Shown in pieces: positions 36,065 through 44,760 of a stretch of 64,000 nt of DNA. Below the pieces are notes generated by a model, which saw only the letters and a program-made list of their open reading frames with translations, made no database searches and was not told the origin of the DNA. The DNA is from an uncultured Bacteroidales bacterium (GTDB lineage Bacteria; Bacteroidota; Bacteroidia; Bacteroidales; Paludibacteraceae): assembly GCA_902779705.1 (NCBI GenBank), contig CACZCR010000003.1:248001-312000 (forward strand), read 5' to 3'. Position numbers and translations under genes: made by a program. The stretch's first letter is position 1; every line of letters begins with the position of its first letter.

Positions 36065-36804
36065 CCCATATTCTCCGGCTTAGTGGCCTTGATCCATGCT
36101 ACTCCTGCTGCAGTGTTGATCACCAAGAAGAATAGGAACAGCACTATCGAGAATATGTTACCTAAGATTATAAACAGCCCTATACCCGCCAGACTGTAGA
36201 TGACCCAATAGATCCAAGAGTCTGTTTTGCGGTAGATCAACCAGTAGTTGGCCAGGAACGAAGACGATATCAACAAACCGCTCAGCAGCTTGATCATCAG
36301 GTTGTCCATCAAACCGTTTTGCTGAAACGCATAAGTCACCAACACATAGTCGCCCAATGTGATCACCACCAGCATCGCTACCGACAATATCAGTCGTGGT
36401 GTGTCCAGAAACTTTGGCTCAAAACTGGCTCCTCCTTCATCCTTTCCCCGGCTCCATTTATAGATACTCATCATCTGGAACGGAATGAACACAAAGAAAA
36501 ATAGAAATGCACTGTCAATACCCTTGGGCTCCTGCAGCAGAAACTGTATGCCCAACAGAATAGACATCAAAATACCGGCAAAGAAACCCGTGTAGTTCTG
36601 CGGATCTCTAACCGTTAATATATACGCAACACCTATCACGGAAGCAGGTATACCCACTACCCAGGCGGGGTCATGCCATTTTAATAACGTCAGCGACTCA
36701 AAAACCGTCTCCGCCAACCAAAGCAGAGCTAACAATGCTCCAAACAATAGAATCGAGATAATAAAATTGCGGCCTAATGCCTTCCAGAGATGCGTGTTGT
36801 TCAT
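36040..36804 (-). CDS. PnuC-like membrane transporter (nicotinamide riboside type)
   Basis: 254 residues with about seven to eight membrane segments. The C-terminal half, with ANYWLIYRKTDSWIYWVIYS followed by LAGIGLFIILGN and ...NTAAGVAWIKA, resembles PnuC transporters (the W-x-x-R-K-x-x-x-x-W-I-x-W pattern). PnuC imports nicotinamide riboside for NAD synthesis, and the NadR-like kinase at 29735-30229 would trap it by phosphorylation. Family assignment is by pattern and moderate confidence; another small-molecule transporter is possible. It overlaps the pseudouridine synthase gene. Confidence 0.65.
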   Translation of the reverse strand: MNNTHLWKALGRNFIISILLFGALLALLWLAETVFESLTLLKWHDPAWVVGIPASVIGVAYILTVRDPQNYTGFFAGILMSILLGIQFLLQEPKGIDSAFLFFFVFIPFQMMSIYKWSRGKDEGGASFEPKFLDTPRLILSVAMLVVITLGDYVLVTYAFQQNGLMDNLMIKLLSGLLISSSFLANYWLIYRKTDSWIYWVIYSLAGIGLFIILGNIFSIVLFLFFLVINTAAGVAWIKATKPENMGWLKMLKW

Positions 36805-36817
36805 AGTGAAATTTTTT

Positions 36818-36857
36818 CTAGTTTCCTAGTCCCCTAGTTTCCTAGGTTCCCAGTTAA
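36818..36857. repeat. 8-bp tandem repeat (CCTAGTTT type)
   Basis: Units near tctagttt, cctagtcc, cctagttt, cctaggtt, cccagtta lie between the PnuC-like start codon and the rpmE2 terminator. Confidence 0.8.
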
Positions 36858-36891
36858 AAAACAATAAGGGGCAGGCCCATGCCCGCCCCTT
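36855..36891 (-). terminator. Terminator after the rpsF-rpsR-rplI-rpmE2 cluster
   Basis: AAGGGGC (36866-36872) and GCCCCTT (36885-36891), with an inner GGC-CCAT-GCC, form the stem. On the minus strand it is followed by TTGTTTTTTAA. It lies just beyond the rpmE2 stop. Confidence 0.85.
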
Positions 36892-36903
36892 GATATCGCA
36901 AGA

Positions 36904-37158
36904 TTACTTGCGATTACGATTTCCGTAGCGAGACATAAACTTGTCAACGCGTCCGGCTGTATCTACCAACTTCGACTTACCGGTATAGAACGGGTGCGAA
37001 GTGTTCGAGATCTCCAACTTGATCAGCGGATACTCAACGCCGTCAATCGTGATGCTGTCCTTGGTGGCAGCGGTGGAACGGCTGAAGAACTGAGTACCGT
37101 CAGACATATCTTTGAAAACTACTACGCGGTAGTTATCGGGATGAATTCCTTTTTTCAT
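36904..37158 (-). CDS. rpmE2: 50S ribosomal protein L31, type B
   Basis: 84 residues starting MKKGIHPDNYRVVVFKDMSD with ISNTSHPFYTGKSKLVDTAG and the basic end RYGNRNRK. It lacks the zinc-binding cysteines of type A L31, hence type B, which works without zinc. It follows rplI across a heptamer-filled junction and ends in a good terminator. Confidence 0.96.
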   Translation of the reverse strand: MKKGIHPDNYRVVVFKDMSDGTQFFSRSTAATKDSITIDGVEYPLIKLEISNTSHPFYTGKSKLVDTAGRVDKFMSRYGNRNRK

Positions 37159-37166
37159 AAGTCTTT

Positions 37167-37201
37167 CTTTAAACTTTAAACGTTAAACTTTAAACTTTAA
37201 T
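37167..37201. repeat. Heptanucleotide tandem repeat, 5 units (CTTTAAA type)
   Basis: Units ctttaaa, ctttaaa, cgttaaa, ctttaaa, ctttaat fill the junction between the rplI stop and the rpmE2 start. Confidence 0.88.
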
Positions 37202-37644
37202 TACTCAGCTACTACATTGAGCTTGATATCAGCCTTTACCTCACGATGCAAACGTGCCTGAGCAGTGTGCTCACCACACACCTTGATCGGCTCTGCGATG
37301 GTGATCACCTTCTTGTCGATGTTGATCTCCAAAGCTGCCAATGCATTCGAGATAGCTGCGGTGGTAACAGTACCGAAGATCTTACCATCCTCGTTTGCTT
37401 TTACCTTAACCTCTACTACGGTCTCCTGCAACTTAGCCTCCAAAGCCTGTGCGTCAGCCAACAGCTGAGCCTGCTTGTGCTCTTGTTGCTTGAGGTTCTC
37501 TGCCAACTGCTTACGGTTGTGCTCGTTAGCAATGATAGCAATCTTCTGCGGCAACAGGTAGTTGCGGCCATAACCATCTTTTACCTTAACGATGTCGTTC
37601 TTGAAACCCAGGTTAGCCAGGTCTTGAATCAGAATTACTTCCAT
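37201..37644 (-). CDS. rplI: 50S ribosomal protein L9
   Basis: 147 residues. The N-terminal rRNA-binding domain opens MEVILIQDLANLGFKNDIVK followed by VKDGYGRNYLLPQKIA. Then come the long connecting helix and the C-terminal domain (VKVKANEDGKIFGTVT). It is the third gene of the conserved rpsF-rpsR-rplI unit. About 50 bp separates it from rpsR, including two heptamer-like CTTTCGA units. Confidence 0.97.
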   Translation of the reverse strand: MEVILIQDLANLGFKNDIVKVKDGYGRNYLLPQKIAIIANEHNRKQLAENLKQQEHKQAQLLADAQALEAKLQETVVEVKVKANEDGKIFGTVTTAAISNALAALEINIDKKVITIAEPIKVCGEHTAQARLHREVKADIKLNVVAE

Positions 37645-37698
37645 GTTCTTTCCTTTCTTTTTCTTTTGTCTTTTATCTTTCGACTTTCGACTGGGTTA

Positions 37699-37965
37699 TT
37701 ACTTCATCAAATCGGTTACATAAGGCAGCAATGCCAAGTGGCGTGCTTTCTTAACAGCCTGGGCAACCTTGCGCTGATACTTCAACGAAGTACCCGTGAT
37801 ACGACGAGGCAGAATCTTACCTTGCTCGTTCAGGAACTTCTTCAAGAACTCAGGATCCTTGTAGTCGATATACTTAATACCACTTTTGAGGAAGCGGCAG
37901 TATTTCTTCTTCTGCTGACCCTTGGTCTGAGGGGTCAAATAACGAATTTCACTGTTCTGTGCCAT
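37699..37965 (-). CDS. rpsR: 30S ribosomal protein S18
   Basis: 88 residues with [20 protein letters not shown], and [20 protein letters not shown] with [12 protein letters not shown], the S18 signature region. It binds the 16S platform together with S6. It starts 2 bp after rpsF. Confidence 0.97.
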   Translation of the reverse strand: MAQNSEIRYLTPQTKGQQKKKYCRFLKSGIKYIDYKDPEFLKKFLNEQGKILPRRITGTSLKYQRKVAQAVKKARHLALLPYVTDLMK

Positions 37966-37967
37966 AA

Positions 37968-38312
37968 TTAAGCCTCCTCTTTTTTAGAATGGTTACGACG
38001 CTTTTCAGCGTACTCAAATGCGTACTTGTCCAGACGAGTAGTCAAGAAGCGAATAATACGCTCGTCACGACACAACTCAGTCTCGAACTTTGCGATGAAT
38101 ACAGGCTCTACGTCAAACTGCAACAGTGCATAGAATCCTGTGGTTTTACCCTGGATAGGATAAGCGAGCTTGCGCATACCCCACTCCTCACGGTTCAGAA
38201 TGGTGCCACCATTCTCCTTGAGAAGATTCTCGAATTTGTCTACCGCTTCCTTCATCTGTGGCTCAGACAAAACGGGAGTTAACACGAAAGCGGTCTCGTA
38301 ATGATTTACCAT
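37968..38312 (-). CDS. rpsF: 30S ribosomal protein S6
   Basis: 114 residues; [40 protein letters not shown] and [19 protein letters not shown] are S6 motifs. First gene of rpsF-rpsR-rplI(-rpmE2). The promoter is at 38413-38444, so the leader is about 95 nt; I see no clear copy of the S6:S18-binding leader stem, but I could not fold it. Confidence 0.97.
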   Translation of the reverse strand: MVNHYETAFVLTPVLSEPQMKEAVDKFENLLKENGGTILNREEWGMRKLAYPIQGKTTGFYALLQFDVEPVFIAKFETELCRDERIIRFLTTRLDKYAFEYAEKRRNHSKKEEA

Positions 38313-38412
38313 TTGTTAAATCGGTTAATTGTTAATAAATAAATTTTATTTTCTTTCCGCCTAGAAGGGCTTTCTTGTCGTAAGACACTTCCGACGAGCG
38401 AGAAAAAGCGTG

Positions 38413-38444
38413 CAAAGATACAGCTTTTTTCGCATATATGCAAA
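38413..38444 (-). promoter_or_regulatory. Promoter of rpsF-rpsR-rplI-rpmE2
   Basis: Minus strand: -33 TTTG (38441-38444) extended as TTTGCATATATGCG, 20 nt, -7 TATCTTTG (38413-38420). Confidence 0.85.
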
Positions 38445-38461
38445 TATTTTTGCGTTTTTTC

Positions 38462-38881
38462 TTAAAATTCCTTCGCAACGAGCTCAAATGACTCACCTGT
38501 CTCGTCTTTTACGCGGAAAATAACCTTCGTCTGTTGCTCGACAAAGATCTCCCACAAATCCGGGTTCGTCTCTGCCAACTGCGTCGAATCCAACAGATTG
38601 CCTACCAACGAATGAATGTCCGGCATCAGGTTGTCCTCGGCTGTCAATTCCAGCAAACCGAGATCGTGCTCTGCCTCATCGCTCAACTGACAGTCAAACA
38701 GCAACACGCTGTCCTGATAACTAACAGCAACAATCTGGGTGGCATCACTCTCGTCACCCACCATACGACCTACACACGTCGAATCTACCTGATCCACAAA
38801 CTCAGATACGATAATATTGGGATCTTTACGGCACGAAGCCAAGCCTAATACAACTAATAAAAAAAGTAGAAATTTCTTCAT
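38462..38881 (-). CDS. Small lipoprotein of unknown function
   Basis: 139 residues. A lipoprotein signal peptide ends in the lipobox LASC (MKKFLLFLLVVLGLASC), so it should be anchored in the outer or inner membrane. The mature part is acidic with alternating strands (VVAVSYQDSVLLFDCQLS, KVIFRVKDETGESFELVAKE). I do not recognise the family. It is a single gene with its own promoter at 38911-38942. Confidence 0.8.
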   Translation of the reverse strand: MKKFLLFLLVVLGLASCRKDPNIIVSEFVDQVDSTCVGRMVGDESDATQIVAVSYQDSVLLFDCQLSDEAEHDLGLLELTAEDNLMPDIHSLVGNLLDSTQLAETNPDLWEIFVEQQTKVIFRVKDETGESFELVAKEF

Positions 38882-38910
38882 ATTCAGTGCACTATATTCA
38901 AATTGGACTG

Positions 38911-38942
38911 CAAAAGTAGTACATATTTTTCACATACGCAAA
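38911..38942 (-). promoter_or_regulatory. Promoter of the small lipoprotein gene
   Basis: Minus strand: -33 TTTG (38939-38942) extended as TTTGCGTATGTG, 20 nt, -7 TACTTTTG (38911-38918). Confidence 0.85.
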
Positions 38943-38991
38943 TAATTTTGCATTTTGTGCGCTTTTTTGTGAGATTTGTAAACTATAGTTA

Positions 38992-40215
38992 CTATTCTAC
39001 CCACAATACCAACCCCTTCAGATACTCTCCCTCCGGATGATAAATATTGATAGGGTGATCCTGAGGCTGATGAAGCTGATGCAAGATCCTGACCTTCCTT
39101 CCTACCTGAGCCGCAGCACTGAATACAGCCAACCTGAACGCCTCCTTGTCCACTGCCTGCGAACACGAGAACGTGAACAACAATCCCCCCTCCCTGATCA
39201 TCTCTATCGCCTTGGCGTTGATGCGCTGATACCCCCGCAACGCGTTCTTCACCGCATCCCGGTGCTTGGCAAAAGCCGGAGGATCTAATATAATAATATT
39301 GTACGTACGCCCCTGTGCGCGCATCTTACTCAGATACTCAAACGCGTCCGCAGCCACCGCCGTGTGATTCTTTGCCTCCGGAAAATTACGCGCTACATTC
39401 ACCTCCACCAAATCAACCGCCTTCTCACTCACGTCCACCGAATCTACACGCTTAGCCCCGCCACGCAATGCATACAACGAGAAACCGCCCGTATAACAGA
39501 ACATGTTCAACACATCCTTCCCCTTTGCATAACGCTCCACCAAGGATCTGTTCTCACGCTGATCAATGAAAAAGCCCGTCTTCTGACCCCGTAACCAATC
39601 AATCCTAAATTCCAACCCGTTTTCCTTCGCCCAAAACTCTTCGTTTTCGACTTTTGACTTTCGACTATCGACTATATATCCCACCTTCTCCCCATCTATC
39701 TTGGCCTTAAAAGGCAAGGTGTCGTCCGACTTATAATATACTGCCTCCACCTGCGGTACCTCTGCCACTATCGCTTCCGCAATCCTCACTCTCTCCAGAT
39801 GCATGCCCACCGAATGGGCCTGCATCACAGCCGTATCAGCATACACATCCACTATCAATCCCGGCAAACCATCCCCCTCACCATGTACCAGCCGATATGT
39901 GTCATTGTCCTTCCTTACTAGCCCGATAGCCTCGCGAACCTTATAGGCCTCACCTATACGCTCCCGCCAGAAACCTTCCGCCGGTGCCTCCGCACCAAAC
40001 TGTAGTATCCTAACCGCTATCGAACCTACCTGCCAATGACCCCAACCCAATACATCACCACTCTTAGACTCAACACACACCAACTCACCCTCGTACGGCT
40101 CACCTCCCTGATGATCCGCATCCAACACAATGCGCTCTATCGCACCACTAAACACCCAAGGATGCTGACGAAGCAATGATTGCTCCTTCTTCGCTTTCAA
40201 ACATACAGTCGTCAT
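38992..40215 (-). CDS. rlmI: 23S rRNA m5C1962-type methyltransferase (RlmI family)
   Basis: 407 residues. The N-terminal PUA domain has QHPWVFSGAIERI. The Rossmann SAM domain has VLNMFCYTGGFSLYALRGGA and NIIILDPPAFAKHRDAVKNA. The catalytic Cys is in LLFTFSCSQAVDKEAF. It methylates a cytosine of 23S rRNA in the E. coli homologue. A 35-bp heptamer array (39644-39678) between the domains is read in frame as IVDSRKSKVENEE. It overlaps the upstream nucleosidase-like gene by 4 bp. Confidence 0.93.
   Translation of the reverse strand: MTTVCLKAKKEQSLLRQHPWVFSGAIERIVLDADHQGGEPYEGELVCVESKSGDVLGWGHWQVGSIAVRILQFGAEAPAEGFWRERIGEAYKVREAIGLVRKDNDTYRLVHGEGDGLPGLIVDVYADTAVMQAHSVGMHLERVRIAEAIVAEVPQVEAVYYKSDDTLPFKAKIDGEKVGYIVDSRKSKVENEEFWAKENGLEFRIDWLRGQKTGFFIDQRENRSLVERYAKGKDVLNMFCYTGGFSLYALRGGAKRVDSVDVSEKAVDLVEVNVARNFPEAKNHTAVAADAFEYLSKMRAQGRTYNIIILDPPAFAKHRDAVKNALRGYQRINAKAIEMIREGGLLFTFSCSQAVDKEAFRLAVFSAAAQVGRKVRILHQLHQPQDHPINIYHPEGEYLKGLVLWVE
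39644..39678. repeat. Heptanucleotide repeat inside rlmI
   Basis: Units ttttcga, cttttga, ctttcga, ctatcga, ctatata, encoding YIVDSRKSKVEN on the minus strand. Confidence 0.85.
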
Positions 40216-40700
40216 TCCACTCCGTGCGTTAAATCGTGATAAGCATGCAAACTCAAGTTGTCACTCACATATTTAAAACTGCGCAGATTAACAAAACCCA
40301 ACGCCGCTATAAAAGCTAACTCCATATCAAACACACAGTCCCTATACTCCGATACCAATACAAAATCACAGCTTGTATAACATACAGCCTTTCGCCATTC
40401 GCCATCTGTCCTTTCGCCTTTCAATTTTAACTCCGGCTCCGGGTACGTCACGTTCGGGTGATTCAGTCGAACCTCACTCACCTCAACCCATGTTCCTAAA
40501 TCAAAATTGGCACTGCCTGCATAACCGATATTGTACACCTCTGCCTCACGATCCAATCCCTGCAGCGAACGAATAATATTGATGCTACCTACACCGGTAA
40601 CCAACACCTCCGCGTCCGTCACATCCAAACCAAACCGCTCGGCCGCCTGAGCAATCAACCCACGCTCTCCCTCTTCTGCTATCAAAACATACTTTGCCAT
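40212..40700 (-). CDS. Phosphorylase-superfamily protein (MTA/SAH nucleosidase-like)
   Basis: 162 residues, shorter than the usual 230 of MTA/SAH nucleosidases. It retains the Gly-rich VLVTGVGSINIIRSLQ, YNIGYAGSANFDLGTWVEVS and, near the C-terminus, DMELAFIAALG, which corresponds to the D-M-E nucleoside-binding loop, followed by FKYVSDNLS with the catalytic-Asp position. A heptamer-like array (40389-40431) replaces part of the middle and is read as LKLKGERTDGEWRKA. Purine nucleoside cleavage is plausible; the reduced size makes the activity uncertain. Confidence 0.7.
   Translation of the reverse strand: MAKYVLIAEEGERGLIAQAAERFGLDVTDAEVLVTGVGSINIIRSLQGLDREAEVYNIGYAGSANFDLGTWVEVSEVRLNHPNVTYPEPELKLKGERTDGEWRKAVCYTSCDFVLVSEYRDCVFDMELAFIAALGFVNLRSFKYVSDNLSLHAYHDLTHGVE
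40389..40431. repeat. Irregular heptanucleotide repeat inside the nucleosidase-like gene
   Basis: Units ctttcgc, cattcgc, catctgt, then ctttcgc, ctttcaa, ttttaac with one extra base in the middle. Encodes LKLKGERTDGEWRKA on the minus strand. Confidence 0.75.
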
Positions 40701-40731
40701 AATAACCCTGTCCTAAATTTCAATCCGACTG

Positions 40732-40763
40732 CAAAGATACTACAATTCTTGCATATATGCAAA
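40732..40763 (-). promoter_or_regulatory. Promoter of the nucleosidase-rlmI unit
   Basis: Minus strand: -33 TTTG (40760-40763) extended into the palindrome TTGCATATATGCAA, 20 nt, -7 TATCTTTG (40732-40739). Confidence 0.85.
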
Positions 40764-40777
40764 TTTCAAGAAAAAAA

Positions 40778-40809
40778 TTTGCACAATTCATTTTTTTTCA
40801 TTACCTTTG
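40778..40809 (+). promoter_or_regulatory. Promoter of porQ-cmk-ispH
   Basis: -33 TTTG (40778-40781), 20 nt, -7 TACCTTTG (40802-40809) followed by CAGCC. The porQ ATG is only 15 nt beyond the -7 box, so the mRNA leader is very short. Confidence 0.85.
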
Positions 40810-40824
40810 CAGCCGATTTTGTAC

Positions 40825-41916
40825 ATGCATAGACATCGCTTTTTCATATTACTCACCGCTTGGCTGTTATCCATGCCCGCTCAGGCACAATATGCCGGCA
40901 GCGGTAGCTCCGTGTTCAATTTCCTCGATCTGCCCGCTTCTAGCCGTATCAATGCCCTCGGCGGCTCCAACGTCAGCGTCCGCGACGGCGATGTGTCTAT
41001 GTCCATGTGTAACCCCGCCCTGTTGGGCGAACGCACCGACAAAGTGCTACAACTCAACTTCTCTTACTACCTGCCCGGTACGATGTTCGGCTCCGTCCTC
41101 TATGGACACAATTTCCGAGATATTCAGTCGCTTAGCAAGGACTCTACCCGCAAGCCCAACTACTTCGCCGTCGGAGTCCACTACCTCGACTACGGCTATA
41201 TGCCCTATGCCGATAACCAAGGCAACCAGACAGGAGGATCCTTCGGAGCCAAAGATATACTCATCGACGCCATCTATGCACGACAACTAAGCCCCTATTT
41301 CACCATCGGCGTCGCAATCAAACCTATCTATTCCGTCTACGAATCCTACCACTCTTTCGCCATCGGAGCTGACGTTGGAGGACATTTCCAAACCAAGGAC
41401 TCTACCTTCCAAATGGGACTCGTTCTCCGTAACATAGGATGGCAAGTCAAAGGCTTCTATTCCGATGAAGACGGTACCGCACACGAGATACTGCCACTCA
41501 ACCTCGAACTCGGACTCAACTACCGATTCGCACATGCGCCTATCCGACTGCATATGACCCTGCACAACCTACAACGATGGAACTTGGGCTACGAGTGGAC
41601 CAGCCTCGACAAAGATCCTACTACCGGAGATATCATCGACCATGACGTCAAATGGTACGACATGCTCTTCCGACACACTATCTTCGCTATCGATATCGTG
41701 CCCAAAAGCGAACGCTTCTACCTCACGCTTAGCTATAACCACCGACGTAGAGCAGAGATGAACCTCTCAGACCAGAAATCACTCGCCGGATTCGGACTCG
41801 GAGCCGGCGTACGCATCAAACAAGCCCGAATAGGATTTGCTGTCAGCCAACTCACACGCAACAACTTCTCCTACCAAGCCGGACTATCACTCGACATCAA
41901 CTCCTTACTCAAATAA
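40825..41916 (+). CDS. porQ: Type IX secretion system protein PorQ
   Basis: 363 residues from the ATG at 40825; the TTG at 40807 lies within the promoter. Signal peptide ends at PAQAQ. The opening GSSVFNFLDLPASSRINALG with GSNVSVRDGDVSMSMCNPAL and the FadL-like outer-membrane barrel pattern (alternating aromatic strands to the terminus) are PorQ hallmarks. PorQ belongs to the PorU-V-Q-Z attachment complex that processes T9SS cargo at the cell surface. The following cmk and ispH genes overlap or nearly touch, a cluster I recall from Porphyromonas. Confidence 0.93.
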   Translation: MHRHRFFILLTAWLLSMPAQAQYAGSGSSVFNFLDLPASSRINALGGSNVSVRDGDVSMSMCNPALLGERTDKVLQLNFSYYLPGTMFGSVLYGHNFRDIQSLSKDSTRKPNYFAVGVHYLDYGYMPYADNQGNQTGGSFGAKDILIDAIYARQLSPYFTIGVAIKPIYSVYESYHSFAIGADVGGHFQTKDSTFQMGLVLRNIGWQVKGFYSDEDGTAHEILPLNLELGLNYRFAHAPIRLHMTLHNLQRWNLGYEWTSLDKDPTTGDIIDHDVKWYDMLFRHTIFAIDIVPKSERFYLTLSYNHRRRAEMNLSDQKSLAGFGLGAGVRIKQARIGFAVSQLTRNNFSYQAGLSLDINSLLK

Positions 41917-41917
41917 T

Positions 41918-42586
41918 ATGAAACAGATAGTAGTAGCAATCGACGGCTATTCGTCCTGCGGCAAATCAACTATCGCCAAAGCATTGGCACGCTATGCCGG
42001 ATATACCTACGTGGACACAGGCGCTATGTACCGCACTATCGCCCTCTATACCCTCCGTCATCAGCTGACCGAACCCGAAGACATCATCGCCCACCTCGAC
42101 CAGATAACAGTCGGCTTCATCCTCGTCAACGGCGCACAGCATGCTACACTCAACGGCGAAGATGTCGAAGACTCCATCCGCACACTCGAGGTAGGCAACC
42201 GAGCGTCACAGATATCACAAATCAAACAAGTGCGCGCCTTCCTCGTCGCTCAACAACAAGCCATGGGAGTCCACAAAGCAATCGTCATGGACGGCCGAGA
42301 TATCGGCACCGTCGTCTTCCCTAATGCCGAACTCAAACTCTTCCTCACCGCCTCACCCGAGGTGCGGGCACAACGACGCTATGACGAACTGGTGGAGAAA
42401 GGTGAACAACCCGATTTCCAAGCCGTGCTGGCCGATGTCAACGATCGCGACTACCGAGACACCCATCGTGCCGAATCGCCTCTGCGTCAAGCCGAGGACG
42501 CCATCGTGGTGGACAACAGCCACCTCACGCGCGAAGAGCAGATGGATCTGATCTACGGCCTCTTTGACCAAACAATACAACAATAA
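41918..42586 (+). CDS. cmk: Cytidylate kinase
   Basis: 222 residues from the ATG at 41918, 1 bp after the porQ stop. P-loop AIDGYSSCGKSTIAKALA, YVDTGAMYRTIALY, VMDGRDIGTVVFPNAELKLF and QRRYDELVEKG are CMP-kinase motifs. It phosphorylates CMP and dCMP. The C-terminus (DQTIQQ) is encoded in the start of an ACAACAATAAT-type repeat that also forms the N-terminus of ispH. Confidence 0.96.
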   Translation: MKQIVVAIDGYSSCGKSTIAKALARYAGYTYVDTGAMYRTIALYTLRHQLTEPEDIIAHLDQITVGFILVNGAQHATLNGEDVEDSIRTLEVGNRASQISQIKQVRAFLVAQQQAMGVHKAIVMDGRDIGTVVFPNAELKLFLTASPEVRAQRRYDELVEKGEQPDFQAVLADVNDRDYRDTHRAESPLRQAEDAIVVDNSHLTREEQMDLIYGLFDQTIQQ

Positions 42587-43499
42587 TCATTACAACATTA
42601 CAACAATAATCACCATCGACCAACACTCCGGCTTCTGCTTTGGCGTCACTAGAGCGATCACCAAAGCCGAACAAGAGCTCCAATCCGGAGCCCTCTACTG
42701 CCTCGGCGACATCGTCCACAATGGACAAGAATGTCAACGCCTCGAGCAACTCGGACTACAGACCATCGACTATGACGACCTGCGCACTCTCCACCACGCA
42801 CGCGTACTCCTACGAGCACACGGAGAACCACCTTCCACCTACTGGATAGCACAACAACGATCTATCCAGCTCATCGATGCCACCTGCCCGGTTGTCAAAA
42901 AACTACAAGACCGCATCCGTAACTGCTACCTCACACACAAGGCCGACTCCACACTACCGCCGCAGATACTCATCTACGGCAAACCCGGACACGCCGAAGT
43001 CATCGGACTGCAAGGACAGACACACGATACCGCTATCGTCATCGAATCGCCTAACCAACTCGACCGCATCGATTTCACACGACCCATCTACCTCTTCTCA
43101 CAAACAACCAAGTCTGTCGAGGGATTCCATGCGCTCGTCGATGCTATCCGGGCACAAATCAAAAATCTAAACTCACCCATCACGCTCGAAGCGCACGACA
43201 CCATCTGCCGCAACGTCGCCAACCGTGTCGCACAACTTCAAGCCTTTGCACGCAACAACGACATCGTCATCTTCGTCGGAGGCACCAAGTCATCCAACGC
43301 ACGCGTGCTCTTCAACCATTGTCTCGAGGCGAACCCTAACACCATCTTCATCTCCTCGCCCGACCAACTCATCAACCATCCACTACTACAAAAAACAAAT
43401 CCCGACTGTCGAGTCGGGATCTGTGGCGCCACCAGCACACCGTTGTGGCTGATGGAGCAGTGTAAAGAGCAGCTGATTAAAGCTCTGCCAAGTACTTAA
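42564..43499 (+). CDS. ispH: 4-hydroxy-3-methylbut-2-enyl diphosphate reductase
   Basis: 311 residues; last MEP-pathway enzyme, with a 4Fe-4S cluster. The three cluster cysteines are in [24 protein letters not shown] and [10 protein letters not shown]. Substrate-binding histidines are in [10 protein letters not shown] and LRAHGEPPS, and [11 protein letters not shown] is conserved. The start at 42564 overlaps cmk by 23 bp. Residues 4-18 ([15 protein letters not shown]) come from the tandem repeat, so the enzyme proper begins near residue 19. Its 3' end overlaps gap (convergent) by 23 bp. Confidence 0.95.
   Translation: MTKQYNNNHYNITTIITIDQHSGFCFGVTRAITKAEQELQSGALYCLGDIVHNGQECQRLEQLGLQTIDYDDLRTLHHARVLLRAHGEPPSTYWIAQQRSIQLIDATCPVVKKLQDRIRNCYLTHKADSTLPPQILIYGKPGHAEVIGLQGQTHDTAIVIESPNQLDRIDFTRPIYLFSQTTKSVEGFHALVDAIRAQIKNLNSPITLEAHDTICRNVANRVAQLQAFARNNDIVIFVGGTKSSNARVLFNHCLEANPNTIFISSPDQLINHPLLQKTNPDCRVGICGATSTPLWLMEQCKEQLIKALPST
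42575..42613. repeat. ACAACAATAATCATT-type tandem repeat at the cmk/ispH junction
   Basis: The string tacaacaataatcat is followed by tacaacattacaacaataatcac. It spans the cmk stop and is translated in another frame as the start of IspH. Confidence 0.8.
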
Positions 43500-44541
43500 T
43501 GGTGCGAACCATCTGGCTGGTGTAGCTGTTCTCGTTGTCGTACCAGCTAACTACCTGTACCTGATAGGTATCGTCGTCGATCTTAGCCACCATAGTCTGG
43601 GTAGCGTCGAACAACGAACCAAACTTCATACCGATAACGTCGCTCGATACGATCTCGTCCTCAGTATAACCGAAGCTCTCAGTCTGAGCAGCCTTCATAG
43701 CAGCATTGATACCCTCTTTGGTGATGTCTTTGCCCTTAACTACAGCTACCAAGATAGTAGTACTTCCCGTAGGAGTCGGAACGCGTTGTGCGCTACCGAT
43801 CAACTTGCCGTTCAACTCAGGAATTACCAAACCGATTGCCTTAGCTGCACCCGTCGAGTTAGGAACGATGTTCTGTGCACCTGCACGGCTACGACGCAAA
43901 TCACCCTTACGTTGCGGACCGTCCAAAATCATCTGGTCACCCGTGTAAGCGTGGATAGTGCTCATGATACCGCTCTGGATAGGAGCGTAAGCGTGCAATG
44001 CTGCTGCCATCGGAGCAAGACAGTTGGTCGTACAACTTGCTGCGGAGATAACCTTATCTGCCGGAGTCAGAGTCTTGTGGTTAACGTTGTAAACGATGGT
44101 CGGAAGATCGTTACCTGCCGGAGCAGAGATAACTACTTTCTTTGCACCTGCCTGGATATGTGCCTCAGCTTTAGCTTTGCTGGTATAGAAACCGGTGCAC
44201 TCCAATACTACATCAATACCCAACTTACCCCAAGGCAGCTCAGCTGCATTAGGCATAGCGTAGATAGTGATCTCCTTGCCGTCAACTGTGATCGAACCCG
44301 GAACGAGAACGGTCTTGCCATCCTCAGCGAGTTGAGCATCCTTGTAAGCTACAGTGTGCTTGCCCTCACCAAACTTACCTGCGAAACCACCCTGAGCGGT
44401 GTCGTACTTCAACAGGTGTGCCAACATCTTCGGGCTGGTCAAGTCGTTGATTGCAACTACCTCATAACCCTCAGCCTCAAACATCTGACGGAATGCCAGA
44501 CGACCAATACGGCCAAAACCGTTAATTGCTACTTTTGTCAT
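43477..44541 (-). CDS. gap: Glyceraldehyde-3-phosphate dehydrogenase, type I
   Basis: 354 residues. NAD-binding [20 protein letters not shown]; catalytic Cys in [15 protein letters not shown] (about residue 165); [21 protein letters not shown]-terminal [18 protein letters not shown] glycolytic enzyme. The leader (44542-44700) is long and can form a CCCC...GGGG hairpin. A -7 like TAAATTTG lies at 44702-44709, without a good -33 box. It is high in common codons, as expected for an abundant protein. Confidence 0.97.
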   Translation of the reverse strand: MTKVAINGFGRIGRLAFRQMFEAEGYEVVAINDLTSPKMLAHLLKYDTAQGGFAGKFGEGKHTVAYKDAQLAEDGKTVLVPGSITVDGKEITIYAMPNAAELPWGKLGIDVVLECTGFYTSKAKAEAHIQAGAKKVVISAPAGNDLPTIVYNVNHKTLTPADKVISAASCTTNCLAPMAAALHAYAPIQSGIMSTIHAYTGDQMILDGPQRKGDLRRSRAGAQNIVPNSTGAAKAIGLVIPELNGKLIGSAQRVPTPTGSTTILVAVVKGKDITKEGINAAMKAAQTESFGYTEDEIVSSDVIGMKFGSLFDATQTMVAKIDDDTYQVQVVSWYDNENSYTSQMVRTIKYLAEL

Positions 44542-44760
44542 AATTGTGAAAAAATTTATAGTTATTTGTGTATAAATTGTTTTTTTTCTTATTTAGGGTC
44601 CCCGAAAATTTTAATTTTTGGGGAAGCGTAGAGTAAGGCGGAGTGTTATAGGAGCTACGTGGTAGCGACTCACACGAGCCTTAACTTAAGCTAAGCGACT
44701 GCAAATTTAATACATTTTTTTTATATACTAAAATAAAAAAACGATTTTGCTATCTTATTT
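44542..44760 (-). promoter_or_regulatory. Long structured leader of gap
   Basis: On the minus strand, about 160 nt separate the TAAATTTG box (44702-44709) from the gap ATG. The leader holds CCCCAAAAATT...AATTTTCGGGG (44598-44621), a strong hairpin followed by an A-rich, not U-rich, stretch. It also holds several GC-rich segments without an ORF. It may be a regulatory leader or a small RNA; I recognise no known riboswitch. Confidence 0.45.

Noticed and set aside
43786..44631. 281-codon plus-strand frame over gap
   Set aside because: It lies opposite a highly conserved GAPDH with a full active site; codon bias of gap leaves the reverse frame open.
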